Shown: in pieces, positions 28,001-36,768 of the stretch
Layout of the letters: each line of letters begins with the position of its first letter
Position numbering within the stretch: the first letter of the stretch is position 1
Source of the DNA: Calothrix sp. CSU_2_0
GTDB taxonomy: Bacteria > Cyanobacteriota > Cyanobacteriia > Cyanobacteriales > Nostocaceae
Reading direction: 5' to 3'
Length of the DNA stretch: 64,000 bases
Assembly: GCA_012034595.1 (NCBI GenBank)
Contig: JAAUPE010000006.1
Span: 1 to 64,000 of the forward strand
Notes under the pieces: generated by a model
What the model saw: only the letters and a program-made list of their open reading frames with translations
The model's database searches: none
What the model was told of the DNA's origin: nothing
Made by a program: the position numbers and the translations under genes

Positions 28001-28411
28001 ACGTGAAGATTCATTTGCAAAAGTCCAGATATTGCACTCTGCGGTTGTTTTCTTCATGCTAGTCAACAAGGGATTTGCCGATGTATCCGAGTCAAAATAT
28101 TCGACTGTCACCACCAAAGTACAATTTACCCCCGCAGGCAAAAGCTTACTCCAAGGGCATTCTGTCTGTTTTAATCTTTGTGGACTAGTCAATCTCAACA
28201 GATTGCTACTGCTAAAAGTGACACTACGGTATCCACTTTGAATTGCGATCGCTAAATCTTCTGGCATTCCCGCAACAGTAATTTGAATCCGTGAAATAAA
28301 GGGTAAATTCGTACTTTCAGCAGGTTTAATTTCAATAACAGGTAAAACCAGTAAATTATTTTCTTTTACACGTAATTGATAGCGGTTTAATAGTTCAATT
28401 TTTATCGGCAT
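25037..28411 (-). CDS. Hsp70/actin-like ATPase, 1124 aa, second gene of the dynamin/Hsp70 operon
   Basis: A large cytosolic protein. About 150 N-terminal residues form a β-rich domain; then comes an actin/Hsp70-type ATPase core: phosphate-1 loop FAIDFGTSNSTVTLY (about residue 163), phosphate-2 loop VLDVGGGTTDLALIRL (about residue 500) and adenosine motif WLILSGKTCNLEL (about residue 760). The C-terminal 300 residues are β-rich. The core is much bigger than DnaK and lacks its substrate-binding domain. Such giant Hsp70-like proteins include the SrfB type of the srfABC loci. It lies 238 bp downstream of the dynamin-like GTPase gene. Function unknown; both partners hydrolyse nucleotides. Confidence 0.75.
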   Translation of the reverse strand: MPIKIELLNRYQLRVKENNLLVLPVIEIKPAESTNLPFISRIQITVAGMPEDLAIAIQSGYRSVTFSSSNLLRLTSPQRLKQTECPWSKLLPAGVNCTLVVTVEYFDSDTSANPLLTSMKKTTAECNIWTFANESSRFQMTAQLIPPESKPMKSNLTYPGWFAIDFGTSNSTVTLYDPKVIVTPDTLPREQEARLRDRISLWLNHRPVEEVPGTNRTAWETEWQKFLSELGKDFPNTRDANRYNFGEILLRGISSTQLLEVIRQIEICLGKRLDWFRRVASKNLNQIYHEVFRVPALEWQSLIPVELDKNRRQHEIPSELEVMNIEEGVFKSTIDRVKVVLGEQAKQHRLDAIRRGEDDIEGRFLHSPKRYFGQERTCKITLDGNVESIPINTLLQSAYAHLIELTEKYRQSNAGKCSEGKFYRAVVTYPTIASPFVRREIESLVQKLDIVDVQMAYDEAVSVAIFFLWREFGGDLNVGIESFKSRCRKDGERWWQNVLVLDVGGGTTDLALIRLTLEEINPFEPGEDRGDGGRYYKLTPKLLGSSGHLQLGGELITLRIFLLLKVAVTDCLLSAVADERLAKDILKVQPEELSDRFLVNGKFQPYSLLECVDKEIREDEAYKEALNAAEKVIPTRWKNSPTRAQTFYTLWEHAEDAKLTLGQKRQKDTPEPLYVLDGHKIAELLAQNDIQLPNTILDNLSVTLTVEQFEKATVPVIKEAVAIAQGLIENALGSKSGKSNYNTEKEQVDWLILSGKTCNLELVQRELYRVFSQSDYFIWNNERVTFEPEYTKLATSAGACFAEKLRQLGFAPKESKELLRKGANQLYIDVKNLFYFLPCSFTREVIGASPEPIFHAGQELYQLEVGDGVAKFRSGWQGMQLTNNIIRQDFENIKPQLWGSYNGDALRKTLVMTEDVFKNQIKVQFEINQKLEIDLLLCRGKPHYFISKNIPHIDAAKIINSANILTEEGKVAGDIAVNVVESANALKTDAHTLLFSGEKDYRNLLQIFRSEEETTSEFTGLIAELPPFPASGKHTFYFQYHNPKSNQWELIGELPQPQVSSEYPCRYYVSLTSKGLLRVHAFEIPYWTSNNYDCLLEEGCVFRDTLQPQPNDIEAKRDPFSGEH

Positions 28412-28462
28412 TGTTTACAAATTAGAAGTTAAGGATTTTCCCGTAGGGGCAAACGGTTGTTT

Positions 28463-28558
28463 GCCCAAATTTTATTTAATTGGTTTACCCAAATTTGATT
28501 TAATTAGTTTGCCCAAATTTTATTTAGTTATTTTTCCCAAATTTCATTTAATTAATTA
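28463..28558. repeat. 24-bp tandem repeat, four copies
   Basis: Units start at 28463, 28487, 28511 and 28535, exactly 24 bp apart, consensus GCCCAAATTTTATTTAATTR plus four bases. They lie in the 238-bp gap between the dynamin-like and Hsp70-like genes, in what would be the leader of the Hsp70-like gene on the minus strand. Confidence 0.85.
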
Positions 28559-28649
28559 TTGGTGAATTTTATGTAATAGCTAATTAACCGCAGATAAACG
28601 CAGAAAAATTTCTGATTTTTTGCAATACTCACATAAGCTATATATTGAT

Positions 28650-31265
28650 TTAATTTGTATTCTCCGGAAAAGAAATAGTCACAATTTGCGAAAGTGCTTC
28701 CAACCAACGAGGTTGCTGTGCAGTCGTACGTTCCTCACCTGCCGCAATATATCTCAACAATGGTTCGTTTTTCGACTTAAGTAAATCCTGTAAACTATCA
28801 ACAATTTCCTTAGTCGCAATATTAAAAGAAGCCTTAACCTGCCTTGTTAACTGACTCACATACTGAACCAAATGCAACCCCGAACTCGCAGTAATTTCAT
28901 CCCGCAATCTTAAAACCGCAATTTGATGATTAAATGGACGAGCAGGAACCGAATACCTTTTCTCCAAACTCCAATCAAATATTTGACTTTTATGATGATT
29001 ACTATCTTTTTGTGCCAAAGGAAATAACATACCAGCATCAATAGCTGTAATACTTCCCCCCAAACCACTACGATCCACCACCAACTTTTGCCATTTATTC
29101 GTAGGTTCGATCGCACGTAACAAATTGCGGTAAACCCTACCTTGTTTATTCCCAAAATTATGGAGAATATATTGCTCCATCTCCGGCAAAATAATCGAAT
29201 TTAACTTGCTACGTTCGAGTTCAACATTCCGCGATATTTTACTAAACAAATCAATCACAGCTTCCGTCATTCTATCGTGGGCAAAAGCTTGCATCTCCCG
29301 CAAAGTTTCCACAAATGCCGGATAGAAATCCTCACTTTGAGTCGGAATCAAATCATCAAAATCATCCTCTTCAAAAAATCTCTCACTCTTAGTTAACGAA
29401 ATAATTCCATTTCTAGTTCTGTCAAATAATAAAGTCCACTCACTCCAATCAAAAAATATCTTATTCGTGAGTTCATCCTTAACAATATCGCTTACCGAAA
29501 TTCCACTACGATTAGTAATAATCGGTTGCTTATCCAAATCCTCTTGAAATTGCCGATAAATTGTCACCAAATTCTCAATTACTTGCCGTAAAGTCACAAA
29601 AGAAGGATTTTCCACCACTGGCATATAAGCAGTGATTTCCTGTAAAGTCTGCTCCAAATTCATTTGTTCCTTCCGCAGCACTTCCGCAGTTCTTTGTGCA
29701 TCCTCAACCAACTGCTTCATCCCATGAACCGCAACATGTTCCCTAAGTAAAGAACGCAACCTCCCAATTCCCCCATCATCAACATAATCACTCAGTTGCT
29801 TCGACAAAATGCTATTCGCTGGTAAAAGCTCACTTAACTGCTCCCACTTATCACGCGATCGCAATTCATCCAACTTATTAGGTATCTCCAAATCTGGCAA
29901 AAACTCCGGAGAACAAACCTGTACAACCCGTGAAATCTCCGCAAGCTTATTCAACCCATGTAACTGCGACAGCAAAACAATATTCTTCTTCTCTGTCGTC
30001 AAATTTCCCGAACTTGCCATAATCAATTGCAAAATCGGTACTTGCTCCAAAACCATCTCTTCCGAAAGTGGTTCATTAAACACCGAAAATATCGCAGCAT
30101 CATCACCAGGTTCGGAAACTTGCTGTACCAGGATATCCAACGCTCTTTCGTCACTAGTTGACAGAGGTAACTGATTAAACCTACCTACCCCCACAATAAT
30201 CCGATCCTTCAAATCTTCACCCTTGTAGCGTTCCAACATACTGCGAATTTTTGCCGCAGTTCCACCACCGGGATATCTCCCATTCAACAAGAGTAAAATT
30301 GTTTGCACCTCTGCCAACTCACGTAACGACAAAAATGTATCTCGCACACTCGAATCTGCCGCACCCAAACCAGGAAAATCCAGCAAAATAAACTCATTCG
30401 TCCCCTGCAAAGAAGACAAATCCCAGACTTCCCGCGACACCTCCACCGTCACATCTATCCGTGCAATCAACGAGAATGTCTGTTGCAAATCTTCCGCAGA
30501 TGGAGCGAGTAAATTATTCCAACGTCTATAGGGTGTAGGTATCCGTTCAAACTCAAGTTCGAGAATATTCATCGGTGCTTCCGCAAGTCGCAAACCCTTC
30601 TTAGCAATCGAATGCTCCACCTGATAATTGCGATCGCATATATCAGTACCGTACAACATATAAGTACGCACAAAAATCACTAATTCCCGCAGCAAAGAAC
30701 GCAACTCCAAACTCTGGGTTTGATTCCAAGCTAACTCACACCAAGTCAAAATACTCTTAGCATCGACAAAAGTAGTAGGTTGCAAACTTCGTAACGTTGC
30801 AATTGGTGAAGGAGGAAACTTAGCTGCGATCGCACGTTGTTCGACTTCCTTGAGCATGTAGCGCAAACACTCACGCACACCATCATGGGATAAATACTGA
30901 ACAATGAAATGTCCAACCTTAGTAGTTTGTAAATCGGATTGCTGGACAAGATGAATTGCTGTGACATTTCCAGTAGTCGGAGTCTCGCTAACTGGTAAAG
31001 CATCAGCATACCCAATTAAGCTACCAAGCAATAAAGTTTTACCACTACTAAATTCCCCCATAATCCCAATTTTTACCGGAGAAGAAGCTATTTCTACCGT
31101 TTTTTGAGCATGGGAACAAAGATTTTGAATTTGTTCATTAATCGTTGTTTGTACCCAAGCTTGGGAGGGAGGAGGATTTTCGGAAACTAAATGTAAACAC
31201 TGAAGTATTGATTCCCCATAGTCTTTATAGCGACGCAATTGTTCGACAGCTATATCGCTTTTCAT
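28650..31265 (-). CDS. Dynamin-like large GTPase, 871 aa, first gene of the operon
   Basis: The GTPase domain has G1 GIMGEFSSGKTLLLG (about residue 69), a G2 Thr in SETPTTGNVTA, and G3 LLDFPGLGAAD (about residue 295); the base-recognition motif is degenerate (VGRFNQLP). A long helical stalk with heptad-like segments (residues 500-700) and a C-terminal helical region follow. This is the layout of bacterial dynamin-like proteins, which remodel or clamp membranes; some take part in phage resistance or membrane repair. First of three leftward genes with an Hsp70-like ATPase and an unknown protein. ATG 31265 follows a GGAGCG-type ribosome binding site. Confidence 0.75.
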   Translation of the reverse strand: MKSDIAVEQLRRYKDYGESILQCLHLVSENPPPSQAWVQTTINEQIQNLCSHAQKTVEIASSPVKIGIMGEFSSGKTLLLGSLIGYADALPVSETPTTGNVTAIHLVQQSDLQTTKVGHFIVQYLSHDGVRECLRYMLKEVEQRAIAAKFPPSPIATLRSLQPTTFVDAKSILTWCELAWNQTQSLELRSLLRELVIFVRTYMLYGTDICDRNYQVEHSIAKKGLRLAEAPMNILELEFERIPTPYRRWNNLLAPSAEDLQQTFSLIARIDVTVEVSREVWDLSSLQGTNEFILLDFPGLGAADSSVRDTFLSLRELAEVQTILLLLNGRYPGGGTAAKIRSMLERYKGEDLKDRIIVGVGRFNQLPLSTSDERALDILVQQVSEPGDDAAIFSVFNEPLSEEMVLEQVPILQLIMASSGNLTTEKKNIVLLSQLHGLNKLAEISRVVQVCSPEFLPDLEIPNKLDELRSRDKWEQLSELLPANSILSKQLSDYVDDGGIGRLRSLLREHVAVHGMKQLVEDAQRTAEVLRKEQMNLEQTLQEITAYMPVVENPSFVTLRQVIENLVTIYRQFQEDLDKQPIITNRSGISVSDIVKDELTNKIFFDWSEWTLLFDRTRNGIISLTKSERFFEEDDFDDLIPTQSEDFYPAFVETLREMQAFAHDRMTEAVIDLFSKISRNVELERSKLNSIILPEMEQYILHNFGNKQGRVYRNLLRAIEPTNKWQKLVVDRSGLGGSITAIDAGMLFPLAQKDSNHHKSQIFDWSLEKRYSVPARPFNHQIAVLRLRDEITASSGLHLVQYVSQLTRQVKASFNIATKEIVDSLQDLLKSKNEPLLRYIAAGEERTTAQQPRWLEALSQIVTISFPENTN

Positions 31266-32076
31266 GGTGCGCTCCTTTAGTAGAATTTTTCCCCAGTCGC
31301 AGTTATAGATAAACAGATTTTTGGATAAAAAATGGCATTTTTCAAAAATTTTAGTAATTAGTTTAAGTAATTATTTAACCCATGCCAAAATAATCAATCT
31401 ATTACTTATTCAGCAAAACCAATATACCCAAAACAAATATCCCATCTTACTTGTAATTTTCAATTTTGCTACACTTCAAGTAATTAATTCATCATTAAGC
31501 TTTCAAATCCGTAAAAATTACCATATTCAGCAAATAACATTCCGTAAACAAACAGGTTATCCACTGATAATTAATGGACAAAAATATCACTTAAGCTAGT
31601 AGCTCTGCCTAATCTCCAATGCACCCAAAACTATCTGAAACAGCAACAAGACAGCATTTGACTGGTTATTTAATTGATTATTTTCCAGTAGCAAATGTAA
31701 CTAAAAATTAGCAAGTTAACTTTAACTTTTTGTCATCGACATTTACGCGGAATAGTAATGTTGGTTTTTCAGTATAGCGAATGTAACTGTAATTTGCAGC
31801 AATCAAGCGGTAGTGAAGATTTCCAGGTTTTCACTACAGCTAAAAGATAGTATAACCACTTATCTATAATTCGCCAAATATTTTTAGATAATTTTATTCA
31901 TATCCCTTTACGAATAAACCCGACTGATTTAAGTCAGGAATATTAGTTTTCACATTAATTAATAGTAACAATTACACTCTCATTTATTTAATAAAAATCA
32001 ATGTATAAAAAAGTTATTTAATATCCCCATATCCCCGATTTCTCTAGAAGTATCGGATATGGGGGAAAATATAAAA
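31266..32076. other. 811-bp intergenic region
   Basis: Promoter side of the dynamin operon on the left and terminator of the ArsC-like gene on the right. A 92-codon frame at 31321-31599 starts with ATG but is very rich in Ile, Asn and Gln and matches AT-rich noncoding DNA; it is not called. Nothing else was recognised apart from the hairpin at 32025-32064. Confidence 0.4.
32025..32064 (-). terminator. Hairpin after the nitrogenase-associated gene
   Basis: CCCCATATCC(CC)GAT pairs with ATCGGATATGGGG around a 12-base loop, 13 bp after the gene's stop on the minus strand, followed by an AT-rich tract with a T-run. A related hairpin (ATCCCC ... GGGGAT) is at about 38482-38511. Confidence 0.55.
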
Positions 32077-32538
32077 CTAATGCTTACATTTACCGTGTTC
32101 GTGGTGATGCTCACCACCGTGGGCACAACCTTGTAAATCTTGCCGCATTAACTCATCGCTAATAGCTTGCTGCGAAGCATCGACAGGTTTGAGTCCAATC
32201 CAAGCATTGATGCTATCGATATCAAAACCAACCTCCCTGCGATCGCCAACTTGAATCAAAGGACGGCGAATCAACAAAGGGTCTTGTATCATAAGCTTTA
32301 AAGCAGTATCAGCATCCATTTTTTCGGGAACCACCTCACCCGATTTGATACTCGGTGCAGCTTTGTTAAACCAATCTGCGATCGCGCGAGTTCCAAAAAA
32401 TAAGCGTAATGTATCAGATGTCCAAGCATAAGTGCGGATATCGTATGTTTCTAACTCATGTCCCGCAGCTGCTAAAAGCGTTTTTTGCTTAGTATTATTT
32501 TTGCAACCAGGTTTTTCATAAAAAATAACTTTTGCCAT
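32077..32538 (-). CDS. Nitrogenase-associated ArsC/Spx-like protein
   Basis: 153 residues with a thioredoxin-like ArsC fold: KVIFYEKPGCKNNTKQ with a single active-site Cys in the position of ArsC Cys, and the family's LIQVGDRREVGFD and RRPLIQ region. It matches the TIGR01616-type nitro_assoc family found near nif genes of diazotrophs. The C-terminal tail (GCAHGGEHHHEHGKCKH) is rich in His and Cys and probably binds a metal; this tail is not part of the core fold. Context fits: coxBAC, ferredoxin III and patB lie 2-8 kb away. Confidence 0.78.
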   Translation of the reverse strand: MAKVIFYEKPGCKNNTKQKTLLAAAGHELETYDIRTYAWTSDTLRLFFGTRAIADWFNKAAPSIKSGEVVPEKMDADTALKLMIQDPLLIRRPLIQVGDRREVGFDIDSINAWIGLKPVDASQQAISDELMRQDLQGCAHGGEHHHEHGKCKH

Positions 32539-32587
32539 TATTACATTCTCTCCTTTGTCTTATTTACTAATAGTTAACCGAAAATCT

Positions 32588-32702
32588 TTAATTCCCAACT
32601 CCCAACTCCTAACTCTTAATTCCTAACTCCTAACTCCTAACTCCCAACTCCTAACTACTAACTCCCAACTCCTAACTACTAACTCCTAATTCCTAACTCT
32701 AA
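32588..32702. repeat. Heptamer tandem repeat (CTAACTC / CCAACTC)
   Basis: About 16 degenerate heptamers between the ArsC-like gene and the cysteine dioxygenase gene, ending right at the latter's stop codon. Confidence 0.85.
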
Positions 32703-32709
32703 CGATTCC

Positions 32710-33335
32710 TTAAAATCTTCTAGCAATATGATTTACTGGGTCAAATTCAAGTCGTTGTGTAGGGTCAGTTTCTCCGTAAACATTAAAAGTTACCGTCGGT
32801 TCATTTCCTATTGCTTCCACAGAATGAATTGCATCGGAACTAAAACTAATAATGTCGCCAGGAAATAGAGTTAATTCTCCCGTTTGTTCAATTCTATCTT
32901 GCTCAACAATACCTTCAGCATCAGAATTAAACTCACGCTTCCAAAATGTATTTTTTCTTGCCCTTTTAAGATAGCGATAACTCCCCAAGTTCCGTGATTA
33001 TGGATATTTGATTTAGTCCCTGGTGCAAATGTTACTGTTTGCACTGTAAACGGAAAACCCAACTCATCATACAAAACTAAAACCGAAGTTCCCGTTTGCG
33101 AAGAAGCTTCTAAATACTGACTTTGTACCCAGTAAGAATTGACAATTAATCTCCTCACTAATGTGCGGATTTCCGGGAGATATTTTGATTGTTCTTCCGT
33201 ATCCATTAACAGATTTTCAAGTTCAGTTAAAAACCGATGAACTCGGTAATTTTCACGCAGTAAATCCCATTCACGAGCAGTTTTACAGGCTTGATACTGA
33301 CCATTTCCTGTTACAAGCCAATCTCGATTTTTCAT
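32710..33335 (-). pseudogene. Cysteine dioxygenase-type cupin protein, broken by one frameshift
   Basis: Fragments 33335 to about 32951 and 32950 to 32710 join into 208 residues, the usual size, if one A is added to the A6 run at 32951-32956 (KGQEKIHFG becomes KGQEKNTFWKREF). Iron ligands of the cupin core are present: His-x-His in IHNHGTWGVIAILKG and the distal His in SDAIHSVEA. The enzyme family oxidises cysteine to cysteine sulfinate. The N-terminal region is helical (TELENLLMDTEEQSKYLPE). As read, the protein loses its second cupin motif and would be inactive. Start ATG 33335. Confidence 0.8.
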
Positions 33336-33673
33336 ACATATCCTGAGTTTATAAGCCTTTAATACCCTGCTAATAAGAGTAAAGAGCTTATGGAACTTAG
33401 TTTTAGTATCGTATGTGCAAATTTACGATGATGATTCCTTTGGCAAAACATCAAAATTTTGATATGCATGTAGGATTTAAACAAATTGAATATATTCTGA
33501 AGCGCAGAGAACAATTAATTATTAATTTATCATTTTATATAAAGTTCTCAGATGTTCTTCATAATTTATAATTTTTATTTTTGTACATAGATAACATTTT
33601 AATATTGCGTTTTGCTATATCTGTAACCTATTAATCTTTTATCAAGTAAAAATCTGAAATTAGGAATTAAGTA
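33336..33673. other. 338-bp intergenic region
   Basis: AT-rich; presumably the promoter of the leftward cysteine dioxygenase gene. No repeat, RNA or gene recognised. Confidence 0.35.
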
Positions 33674-34144
33674 TTAATCATCTTCTTCAGGTGGACGTGT
33701 GAGAATATCAAGCAAAATGCTAGCACTTTGAAATTCATTTTTTGTATCTATTTCTTTAATTTGCATACAAATTGTTTTTGCTTGTTCAATCTCTCCCAGT
33801 TTCGCCAAAACTAAACCAGAAGCGGCATAAGCTGTTAAATATAACCTAATTGGTTCATCTTCTCGACGATTAATTAATATTGATTTGGCTTGTTCCCAAT
33901 TATCAGGAATATTCTCAGTAATTTTGACTTTATTAATAACTCTACTGGCGGTTTGCAGCGCCATTTGATAATTATTTTTGTAATAAAAATATCGATAAGC
34001 AGCAACTAAAACATCAATAGAATCATTGGTTTTAGCTAAAGCTTGATTTAAATACTCTTCAGATACAGATGTATCTTGCCAATTATCAGCAGCAAGTATC
34101 AATAACTGCTTAATATCTTCAGGAACTTGAAACCAAGAAAGCAT
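33674..34144 (-). CDS. TPR-like helical protein downstream of the cox operon
   Basis: 156 residues from ATG 34144; the frame runs further upstream (34186) but that extension is translated heptamer repeat and is rejected. Helical repeats: EEYLNQALAKTNDSIDVLVAA, NYQMALQTASRVINK, RLYLTAYAASGLVLAKLGE, and an acidic C-terminus (PPEEDD). No membrane segment. It lies 58 bp downstream of coxC in the same direction, so it may be the last gene of the cox unit and could help assembly, but no family was recognised. Confidence 0.6.
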   Translation of the reverse strand: MLSWFQVPEDIKQLLILAADNWQDTSVSEEYLNQALAKTNDSIDVLVAAYRYFYYKNNYQMALQTASRVINKVKITENIPDNWEQAKSILINRREDEPIRLYLTAYAASGLVLAKLGEIEQAKTICMQIKEIDTKNEFQSASILLDILTRPPEEDD

Positions 34145-34202
34145 AAAAACTAGGTAATTGGGCAATGGGCAACGGGCAATAGGCAATACCCGTTACCCGA
34201 TT

Positions 34203-34793
34203 TCAAAACTGAGTCATAACGTACAGCAAGACAAACAAAATAATCCAGATGATATCGACAAAATGCCAGTAAATTTCTGCCATCTCGATACCTACATGTT
34301 TAGTAGCAGAATAATGACCTCGACGACGCGATCGCCACAATACACCTAAGATTAAAAGTAGTCCAATGAAAACGTGTAAACCGTGGAATCCGGTCATGAT
34401 ATAGAAGCAGTTAGCAAATACGTTTGTTGTCAAACCGTATTCCAAATGCTGATATTCGTAAACTTGACCCGCTAAAAACATTGCTCCCATAATAGCGGTG
34501 ACAAAATACCAAAACCGCATTCCCCAGACGCTATTACGCTTAATTGCCGCATCTCCCAGGTGAATCACAAAGCTACTAGAAACCAGAATTGCTGTGTTAA
34601 TTGCGGGTAAAGATAACTCAACTTCTATCCCCTTGGGAGGAAAAACGGGAGTAGTTCCTTTGAAAAATAGATAAGTGGCAAAAAAACCACCAAACATTAA
34701 TGATTCGGAAATGAGGAAGGTCAATAAACCCACAACCCTTAAATCTGGGTGTTCCTCATGATGTGATGTATCCGTTGATGTTGCGATTGTCAT
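34203..34793 (-). CDS. coxC: Cytochrome c oxidase subunit III
   Basis: 196 residues from ATG 34793 (MTIATSTDTSHHEEHPD). The reading frame extends to 34940, but the extra 49 residues (repeated [10 protein letters not shown]) are translated heptamer repeat. Five membrane helices fit subunit III of haem-copper oxidases; the first is LLTFLISESLMFGGFFATYLF, and the conserved TGFHGLHVFIG and EIYWHFVDIIWI are present. Third gene of a coxB-coxA-coxC unit next to ferredoxin III and a patB-like gene, the same neighbourhood I recall for the heterocyst-specific cox2 operon of Anabaena PCC 7120. Confidence 0.92.
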   Translation of the reverse strand: MTIATSTDTSHHEEHPDLRVVGLLTFLISESLMFGGFFATYLFFKGTTPVFPPKGIEVELSLPAINTAILVSSSFVIHLGDAAIKRNSVWGMRFWYFVTAIMGAMFLAGQVYEYQHLEYGLTTNVFANCFYIMTGFHGLHVFIGLLLILGVLWRSRRRGHYSATKHVGIEMAEIYWHFVDIIWIILFVLLYVMTQF

Positions 34794-34802
34794 AAAAAAT
34801 GA

Positions 34803-34925
34803 TGAATGGGAATTGGGCAATGGGCAATGGGCAATGGGCAATGGGAATTGGGCAATGGGAATTGGGCAATGGGAATTGGGCAATGGGAATTGGGCAATGG
34901 GCAATGGGAACTGGGAATTTAGCAA
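34803..34925. repeat. Heptamer tandem repeat (GGGCAAT / GGGAATT), about 17 copies
   Basis: A near-perfect run between coxA and coxC. It is open in one frame and so artificially extends the coxC frame. A shorter run of the same type lies downstream of coxC at 34155-34190. Confidence 0.9.
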
Positions 34926-34943
34926 TGCCCCATCCCCCATCCC

Positions 34944-36629
34944 CTATGCCCCATGAACTATATCTACCAATGAATCAGCACGATGGTAGTCAGTCATACC
35001 ATAGTCATATGGTCCGTGGGTGACAACGGGTAATACTTCCCAATTCTCAACGATTGGTGGTGAAGCAGTTGTCCATTCCAAAGTGAGGGCATTCCAAGGG
35101 TTATCACCTGCGATCGCACCTTGTCTCCAACTCTGAATCACATTGATGGTGAAGGGTATCACTGAGATTGCGAGTAAGAACGCACCCAATGTACAAAGCT
35201 GGTTAATTGAAGCAAATTGCGGATCGTACATGGCAACACGACGAGGCATTCCCTTCAATCCGAGTTCGTGCATCGGTAGGAATGTCAAGTGAGTTCCAAA
35301 AAAGGTCAGCACAAAGTGAATTTTTCCCCATTTTTCGTTGAGCATTCGTCCGGTCATTTTGGGGAACCAATGATAAATACCTGAATAGATACCAAAGACT
35401 GAACCACCAAAGAGAACGTAATGGAAGTGACCAACAATGTAATAAGTATCGTGAACGTGAATGTCGAAGGGTGTAGTTCCCAAAGTGACACCACCAATAC
35501 CACCCAAAACAAACATCGATAGCAAACCGATCGCAAATAACATCGCACTGGTATAGCGGATTTTGCCTTTCCAAAGCGTTGCTACCCAACCAAAGATTTT
35601 TACACCTGTGGGTACGGCAACAATTAAAGTGGAGATGGTAAAAAACATCCGCATCCAACCAGGTGTACCACTGGTGAACATGTGGTGAACCCACACAACC
35701 AAACCAACCAAGCAAATTGCCAAGCTGGAATAAGCGATCGCTTTATAACCAAAGATGGGTTTGCGTGCGTGAACGGGAATGACTTCGGACATGACACCGA
35801 AGACTGGCAGAATCATTAAATAGACTGCGGGATGGGAGTAGAACCAGAATAAATGCTGGTATAAAACGACGTTTCCACCTGCTTCTGGTTTAAAGAATGA
35901 TGTCCCAAAGTTGATATCAAATAGCAATAATATCAAACCTGCGGCAAGTACGGGGGTTGATACCAGCGCTAAAACCGAAGTAGCTAAAATCGCCCAACAG
36001 AATAGGGGAAGCTGATCCCATTTCATGCTGGGAACTTTCATATTCAAGATGGTGACGACGAAGTTGAGGGAACCCAAAATTGAGGAAGTTCCCACGAGAA
36101 CAATTGCCAGAATCCATAATGTTTGCGCGATTGGGGCTGTAATTAAAGATAGTGGTGGGTATGCTGTCCAACCCGACTGCGAACCTCCAAAAAAGAAACT
36201 AGCAACTAACAAAAGCCCAGCAGGTGGATTTAGCCAGAATGCGATCGCATTTAGTTTCGGGAATGCCATATCCCTTGCCCCTAGCATCAATGGGACTAAA
36301 AAATTACCAAACCCACCAATTGCACTAGGCACAATCCACAAAAAAATCATGATTGTGCCGTGGTTTGTCAGAAATGCATTGTAAAGGTTTGGATCGAGAA
36401 AGTCGGAATCAGGGGTTAAAAGCTCTGTTCGTAATGCTACTGCCATTAATCCACCGATGAGGTAGAAAGCAAATGCAGTCACTAGATATTGAATTCCAAT
36501 CACCTTATGGTCAATATTGAAGGTGAAGTAGTGATACCATTTCCACGGTTGGGAATGGGTGGTATGAGTCACCACCATATGCCCAGGTTTTTGATCGGGT
36601 GGGGTATTGTGTGGAAGCTGTAATGTCAT
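34944..36629 (-). CDS. coxA: Cytochrome c oxidase subunit I
   Basis: 561 residues with twelve membrane helices. Subunit I holds haem a, haem a3 and CuB. Visible signatures: the haem a His in [10 protein letters not shown], the CuB His with Tyr crosslink in [15 protein letters not shown], the His pair in WVHHMFTSG, and the haem a3/haem a ligands in [16 protein letters not shown]. In heterocysts it removes O2 to protect nitrogenase and makes ATP. Start ATG 36629 ([13 protein letters not shown]) is the first reasonable one. 139 bp downstream of coxB. Judged the Cox2 type by context rather than by sequence. Confidence 0.95.
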   Translation of the reverse strand: MTLQLPHNTPPDQKPGHMVVTHTTHSQPWKWYHYFTFNIDHKVIGIQYLVTAFAFYLIGGLMAVALRTELLTPDSDFLDPNLYNAFLTNHGTIMIFLWIVPSAIGGFGNFLVPLMLGARDMAFPKLNAIAFWLNPPAGLLLVASFFFGGSQSGWTAYPPLSLITAPIAQTLWILAIVLVGTSSILGSLNFVVTILNMKVPSMKWDQLPLFCWAILATSVLALVSTPVLAAGLILLLFDINFGTSFFKPEAGGNVVLYQHLFWFYSHPAVYLMILPVFGVMSEVIPVHARKPIFGYKAIAYSSLAICLVGLVVWVHHMFTSGTPGWMRMFFTISTLIVAVPTGVKIFGWVATLWKGKIRYTSAMLFAIGLLSMFVLGGIGGVTLGTTPFDIHVHDTYYIVGHFHYVLFGGSVFGIYSGIYHWFPKMTGRMLNEKWGKIHFVLTFFGTHLTFLPMHELGLKGMPRRVAMYDPQFASINQLCTLGAFLLAISVIPFTINVIQSWRQGAIAGDNPWNALTLEWTTASPPIVENWEVLPVVTHGPYDYGMTDYHRADSLVDIVHGA

Positions 36630-36768
36630 AGGATTTTGGATTGTAGATTTTAACCACTACCAAGAAATAAATTGCTCAGGTTATCTGCCGTAGAGGTGGG
36701 GAGTTCCACCCTTGCAGATGAGATAATATCTTCTGCTCTAATTCCCGCACCATCAACATTTGCACCAT

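Noticed and set aside
31321-31599. 92-aa reading frame upstream of the dynamin operon
   Set aside because: Composition (Ile, Asn, Gln, Tyr) mirrors AT-rich DNA, no ribosome binding site and no family resemblance.
34794-34940. N-terminal extension of coxC
   Set aside because: It is a translated heptamer repeat (PLPIAQF units); CoxC homology starts after the ATG at 34793.
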